A DNA stretch of 8,020 nucleotides from Thermoplasmatota archaeon. Lineage in GTDB: Archaea > Thermoplasmatota > Thermoplasmata > Methanomassiliicoccales > Methanomassiliicoccaceae. Position numbers and translations under genes: made by a program. Below are positions 5,467 through 8,020 of the stretch, piece by piece (position 1 is the first letter of the stretch; each line of letters begins with the position of its first letter). The notes under the pieces were generated by a model. That model saw only the letters and a program-made list of their open reading frames with translations. It had not been told where the DNA came from and did not search any database. The stretch spans positions 1 through 8,020 of the forward strand of contig JAKIXL010000058.1 of assembly GCA_022709105.1 (NCBI GenBank). Reading direction: 5' to 3'.

Positions 5467-6834
5467 CTAGGGAAGACCGGCATCGAGCGGCCCGTTCGGA
5501 ATCCCATAGCAGATGACAGAGGAACCGACCCGCACCAGGTCCAGGTCCTTGAGGCCAAGGGCCGCATCGTGCCCATCGATGCATATGCTTGAATCAGAGG
5601 TTGATAGGAACGGGCTCACCTGGCAGACCGCCACATCAGCGCACATATGGGCAAGGGCCGAGGGGAGCAGGTCATGGCAACCATCGATGAGCACCGAAGT
5701 GACCTCTAGTTCCTTCAGGGCTCCAATGACCGAGCCGACGTCCTCCGTTCTCGGGACCGCAATGGTCCAGAGGCCCGCGTTCTCTGACTTCCTGCGCCGT
5801 TCCGGGTCAACACCTTCACCTGTCAGGACCACGGTCTTCTTCGGAAGATGGACATGATCAAGGAGGTCCGCGATGCGCAGGAAGGGATCGAGAACAACAG
5901 TAAGGCCTTCGAAGCCCCCCGCCTCCTCTGGCCCCACAGGGAGCTCCGAAAGGTCGACGAGGTGCGCATCATGGAGGGACAGAAGACGGTGCCTGATGAC
6001 CATAAGCTCCCGCTGCATCTCCGTGGACATCATGCCCGGTCGAACCTGGTGGCCGTTCAAGGACCGGTTGAGCAGGACCGTAATGAACGGTCTCCGATCG
6101 CCTGCGGCAGCCATGCATTTGTTCGTGAACCGGAGCAGCCGATCGATGTCCGGAGAATAGGGCAAGTCGTCATTGAGGTCGATAAGGTGATGAAAGCGTA
6201 CGGCCTTGGTCTCGAGGTACCGCCGGTTCTCCTCGGTCACCCTGGGCGGGGCCGGTATCATCGCGGCAATGCCGATGCCGTTCCTCTCGAAGGCATTGGT
6301 CTTGTCGGGATTGTTGGACATCAGCCTGATGGACATGACCCCAAGGTCCTTGAGGATAAGGGCCGCGGCCTCATAGTCTCTCCCGTCCGGCTTATAGCCA
6401 AGGATAGTGTTCGCGTCGACCGTGTCGAGGCCCTCGTCCTGCAGGTTGTATGAATGCAGCTTCGATAGGAGCCCTATGCCCCGGCCCTCTTGACGCAGAT
6501 ATATCAGGATGCCCAACCCTTCTTCGGCGATCATCTCTATCGCTTGTCGGAGCTGGGACTGGCAGTCGCAGCGCAACGAGCCGAAGAGGTCCCCCGTCAT
6601 GCATTCCGAGTGGACCCTGACCAGAAGCCCCTCGCAACCGAAAACATCCCCCATGACCAGCGCGAGATGCTCTTTTCCCGCGTCATCGACATACAGATGA
6701 AGCCGAAAGACGCCGGCGTCGGTAGGAAGTCGGACCTCTACCTCATGGGTGACGGCGGTCCTTTCCCCCTCTATCGTTCGAACGGTCGAATTCTCCGCTT
6801 CGACCTTGGCGGCGTGCTCATTGATGTAGGCCAT
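5467..6834 (-). CDS. ribA: GTP cyclohydrolase II fused to a divergent RibD reductase-like domain
   Basis: Residues 30-220 form a canonical GTP cyclohydrolase II, the cytosolic enzyme that opens GTP to the diaminopyrimidine precursor of riboflavin with loss of formate and pyrophosphate. Visible signatures are R-V-H-S-E-C78-M-T-G-D, R-C89-D-C91 (the three zinc cysteines), Y-L-R-Q-E-G-R-G-I-G-L (112-122), L-Q-D-E-G-x-D-T-V-D-A-N, and N-N-P-D-K. Residues 247-455 resemble the RibD C-terminal pyrimidine reductase domain in order and length, but are degraded at key spots. The usual S-L-D-G reads S-L-N-G (258-261), E-G-G near the nucleotide site reads D-G-C (384-386), and the A-D-D-P-type loop is absent. 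Reductase activity is therefore doubtful. The start at 6834 is the ATG of a conserved-length N-terminus; there is no clear ribosome site, but ATATTG-type promoter bases lie about 23 bases upstream. The stop is TAG, followed in frame by TGA six bases later. Most archaea use GTP cyclohydrolase III instead. Confidence 0.92.
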   Translation of the reverse strand: MAYINEHAAKVEAENSTVRTIEGERTAVTHEVEVRLPTDAGVFRLHLYVDDAGKEHLALVMGDVFGCEGLLVRVHSECMTGDLFGSLRCDCQSQLRQAIEMIAEEGLGILIYLRQEGRGIGLLSKLHSYNLQDEGLDTVDANTILGYKPDGRDYEAAALILKDLGVMSIRLMSNNPDKTNAFERNGIGIAAMIPAPPRVTEENRRYLETKAVRFHHLIDLNDDLPYSPDIDRLLRFTNKCMAAAGDRRPFITVLLNRSLNGHQVRPGMMSTEMQRELMVIRHRLLSLHDAHLVDLSELPVGPEEAGGFEGLTVVLDPFLRIADLLDHVHLPKKTVVLTGEGVDPERRRKSENAGLWTIAVPRTEDVGSVIGALKELEVTSVLIDGCHDLLPSALAHMCADVAVCQVSPFLSTSDSSICIDGHDAALGLKDLDLVRVGSSVICYGIPNGPLDAGLP

Positions 6835-6853
6835 TGGATTCAGCTCAGGTGTT

Positions 6854-6860
6854 CATATTG
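6854..6860 (-). promoter_or_regulatory. Candidate TATA element of the ribA-like gene
   Basis: The minus strand reads CCAATATGAAC, centred about 23 bases before the ATG at 6834. No Shine-Dalgarno sequence is present, so a near-leaderless transcript is the likely mode. The rest of the 189-base gap up to 7023 holds no gene. Confidence 0.35.
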
Positions 6861-6979
6861 GTTCGGCGCGGAAAATCAAACTATCGTCGCCCCAGGCCCG
6901 CGACCCTGTGTCCCGCTAGACCTCTCTGGATGCGTTCGTTCGAGACCATCACGCGCTAATGCGGGAAGTCGTTGCGGGA

Positions 6980-7014
6980 GGTCTCCCGGGAGCTTGAGGC
7001 CGCCTTCCGGGACC
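6980..7014 (-). terminator. Imperfect hairpin after the zinc-ribbon/PH gene
   Basis: GGTC-TC-CCGG (6980-6989) can pair with CCGGGACC (7007-7014), giving 8 base pairs with a 2-base bulge; an AGG/CCT inner pairing is possible in the loop. It begins about 9 bases beyond the stop at 7024 on the minus strand, a normal terminator position, but it has no T-tract. Confidence 0.35.
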
Positions 7015-7023
7015 CTTGAGCCT

Positions 7024-7602
7024 TCATCTTCTGCCCATCAGGCCGTCCAGAAGGGCCCTGGTATTCTCAACGGGAACGGGAACGATCGCCCTCAAGGTCG
7101 CTGGATCTACCTCGGTTAGATTCCTGTAATCCGTTCGCATCTTCCTGCCCCTGTGCATGAAGGATATCTTCAACCCCTTTATCTTCAGGAAGGAGGTGAT
7201 TTCATATGAGGTCACGTCCCGGTATTCGAAGTGGCCAGCATATTTGTAGGTCTTGTTCAGAAGACCGCTCTCCTCCAGCATGATCAATCGCTGGTCCGTC
7301 GCCACGAGCAGGACCGGACGAGCAATGGTGTCCCCTTCGGAATCCTTTTCCTCCAATCCAGCTCTCCAGACCTGTATCGTACGCTCCCCCGGCCTAAAGC
7401 CAGAGGCCTGCGTTATGAGGGGAGAAAGGGAGGAAACGCTCGACCGGGCAGCGCTAGCGGGCGACGCGATGGGCTGAGCAGCGGCAGCGCTCGGGGCAGG
7501 AATGCCCGCCCCGTCAGCGCGGAACCCGGAGCGGGGCATCCCACATTGTGAACAGAACTTCGCGGTCTCCGGCAGCCAGATATTGCACCGGGGGCAGATC
7601 AT
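7024..7602 (-). CDS. Zinc-ribbon plus PH-like domain protein
   Basis: This 192-residue protein starts with a short zinc ribbon, C3-P-R-C6 and C17-S-Q-C20-G, of the type common in archaeal signalling or membrane-associated proteins. A low-complexity Ala/Pro/Ser linker (about 30-66) follows. Then comes a beta-rich domain (about 72-175) with V-L-L-V-A-T-D-Q-R-L-I-M-L-E (97-110) and Y-R-D-V-T-S-Y-E (127-134). That pattern is typical of bacterial PH/GRAM-like domains, which bind lipids or proteins. No membrane helix or signal peptide is visible, so a cytosolic or peripheral location is likely. ATG 7602 is the first possible start: TGA lies two codons upstream. No strong ribosome site is present, but an ATATG element sits about 28 bases upstream. 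It is transcribed alone or ahead of the ribA-like gene, 189 bases away. The specific role is unknown. Confidence 0.8.
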   Translation of the reverse strand: MICPRCNIWLPETAKFCSQCGMPRSGFRADGAGIPAPSAAAAQPIASPASAARSSVSSLSPLITQASGFRPGERTIQVWRAGLEEKDSEGDTIARPVLLVATDQRLIMLEESGLLNKTYKYAGHFEYRDVTSYEITSFLKIKGLKISFMHRGRKMRTDYRNLTEVDPATLRAIVPVPVENTRALLDGLMGRR

Positions 7603-7626
7603 AGCTCATTCGATGTCCTATCCGGT

Positions 7627-7635
7627 CATATCGAT
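7627..7635 (-). promoter_or_regulatory. Candidate TATA element of the zinc-ribbon/PH gene
   Basis: The minus strand reads ATCGATATG, centred about 28 bases before the ATG at 7602. The spacing fits an archaeal promoter with a very short or absent leader. The sequence match itself is modest. Confidence 0.35.
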
Positions 7636-7715
7636 AGCGGTGCCGTTATCATCCTCGGTAACAGGGCCTAAGGAACTCCCCCGGCTCGGTTTTCTTGGGG
7701 CGATCCCTTGCAGAG

Positions 7716-7733
7716 TCTAGGTCCAGATCTAGG
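7716..7733. repeat. Short direct repeat TCTAGG x2
   Basis: TCTAGG occurs at 7716-7721 and again at 7728-7733, one step of 12 bases apart, upstream of the zinc-ribbon/PH gene. It may be a regulator-binding pair or chance. Confidence 0.3.
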
Positions 7734-7745
7734 GGATCATCCATC

Positions 7746-7764
7746 GCCGGGAGATCTTTCCGGC
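7746..7764. repeat. Near-perfect inverted repeat (GCCGG...CCGGC)
   Basis: The 19 bases GCCGGGAGATCTTTCCGGC fold into a stem of 8 pairs (two are G-U) with a 3-base loop. It lies in a gene-free stretch about 145 bases upstream of the zinc-ribbon/PH gene start. It could be an operator or an RNA hairpin. Confidence 0.35.
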
Positions 7765-7844
7765 AATCGAGCGTCATCTTCCCGAACGCAGGGAAAGGAG
7801 CAAGGATAAGGCATGCATGACGCTAGAGATGCCCGACCCCTCAT

Positions 7845-8020
7845 TTGACGTCTAGCAAGCACCACGGCCCCCAAGTCAAGAAGGAGCTTTTTCAGGACAA
7901 CATCGATGCTCGCAGCGCTTCTACGAAGGCATCGAGCGCGGCGTCGCAGGACGGCGGCCGAAGGACGCTTGGAAGGAGCGGCCGGTGGCGACGTGTCACG
8001 AGACCTCCGTTATTGACAAG
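7845..8020 (+). pseudogene. Frameshifted or unfinished coding fragment at the right edge
   Basis: Two plus-strand pieces look coding but lie in different frames. The first runs from a possible TTG at 7845 to about 7916 and reads ...H-H-G-P-Q-V-K-K-E-L-F-Q-D-N-I-D-A-R-S. The second runs from 7919 to the end and begins F-Y-E-G-I-E-R-G-V-A-G-R, continuing through K-D-A-W-K-E-R-P-V-A-T to V-I-D-K. Both are charged, show the R-N-Y codon bias and high GC3 of neighbouring genes, and join smoothly if one base is missing near 7917-7918. The gene would continue beyond the window. It may be a decayed gene, a sequencing or assembly error, or chance. I do not recognise the family, and no ribosome site supports the TTG. 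Confidence 0.35.

Larger units (their letters stand above)
7603..7844. other. Gene-free stretch upstream of the zinc-ribbon/PH gene
   Basis: All frames here are broken by stops, and no recognisable protein, tRNA or other RNA was found. The stretch contains the promoter-like element, the TCTAGG direct repeat and the inverted repeat listed separately, and it leads into the coding-like fragment at the right edge. Confidence 0.5.

Noticed and set aside
5848..6453. Open plus-strand frame of about 200 codons opposite the ribA-like gene
   Set aside because: It is the antisense mirror of a canonical GTP cyclohydrolase II; its product has no recognisable motif and no ribosome site.
6920..6960. GTTCGTTCGAGACC resembling a tRNA T-arm
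   Set aside because: No matching acceptor, D or anticodon arms could be formed around it on either strand.
6490..7119. Long plus-strand open frame across the ribA 5' part and the next gap
   Set aside because: It overlaps two well-supported minus-strand genes; its product has no recognisable motif and shifts in composition at the gene borders.
7892..8020. Minus-strand open frame at the right edge ending with an Ala/Leu-rich helix
   Set aside because: Its third-position composition is poorer than the opposing plus-strand fragment, and it is best explained as that fragment's antisense mirror.
1..8020. CRISPR array, insertion sequence, toxin-antitoxin or defence system
   Set aside because: No spaced direct repeats, transposase motifs, terminal inverted repeats or defence-domain signatures were seen anywhere in the window.

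Overview
This is a GC-rich window with about ten recognisable genes on both strands, spaced tightly. Overall it looks archaeal, most like a high-GC euryarchaeon of the Thermoplasmata, possibly a relative of Methanomassiliicoccales. The support is AGG-rich arginine usage, small Cys-rich zinc-ribbon proteins, TATA-like elements (often containing ATATG) upstream of several genes, strong Shine-Dalgarno sites at others, and the family mix. This is an inference: no rRNA, tRNA or methanogenesis marker lies in the window, and a bacterium cannot be fully excluded.

Layout. Positions 2-1055 (+) hold the 3' part of a TauE/SafE-type permease followed one base later by its usual companion, a three-helix DUF1634 protein. 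A converging MFS transporter occupies 1096-2325 (-). A promoter-bearing spacer of about 340 bases separates it from a plus-strand run at 2668-4774: an AlkA-type DNA glycosylase, a DUF488 protein whose start overlaps the glycosylase stop (ATGA), an unidentified 85-residue basic protein, and a Rieske-fold protein whose first cluster histidine is replaced by arginine. All genes from 4948 to 7602 are on the minus strand. They are a small multi-cysteine zinc-ribbon protein, a possible short peptide gene with an in-frame amber codon directly upstream of it, a GTP cyclohydrolase II fused to a divergent RibD reductase-like domain, and a zinc-ribbon plus PH-like-domain protein. The last 420 bases hold no intact gene, but they contain a frameshifted or unfinished plus-strand coding fragment running off the window.

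How the genes may work together. The permease and DUF1634 protein probably form one anion or organosulfur transport unit. The glycosylase and DUF488 gene are translationally coupled, which suggests a shared role in DNA-damage response. The RibA fusion joins the first step of riboflavin synthesis to a degenerate reductase-like module. No defence system, mobile element, CRISPR array or RNA gene was recognised. The most unusual points are the altered Rieske ligand set, the possible pyrrolysine (amber) peptide, the RibA-RibD-like fusion, and the broken reading frame at the right edge.
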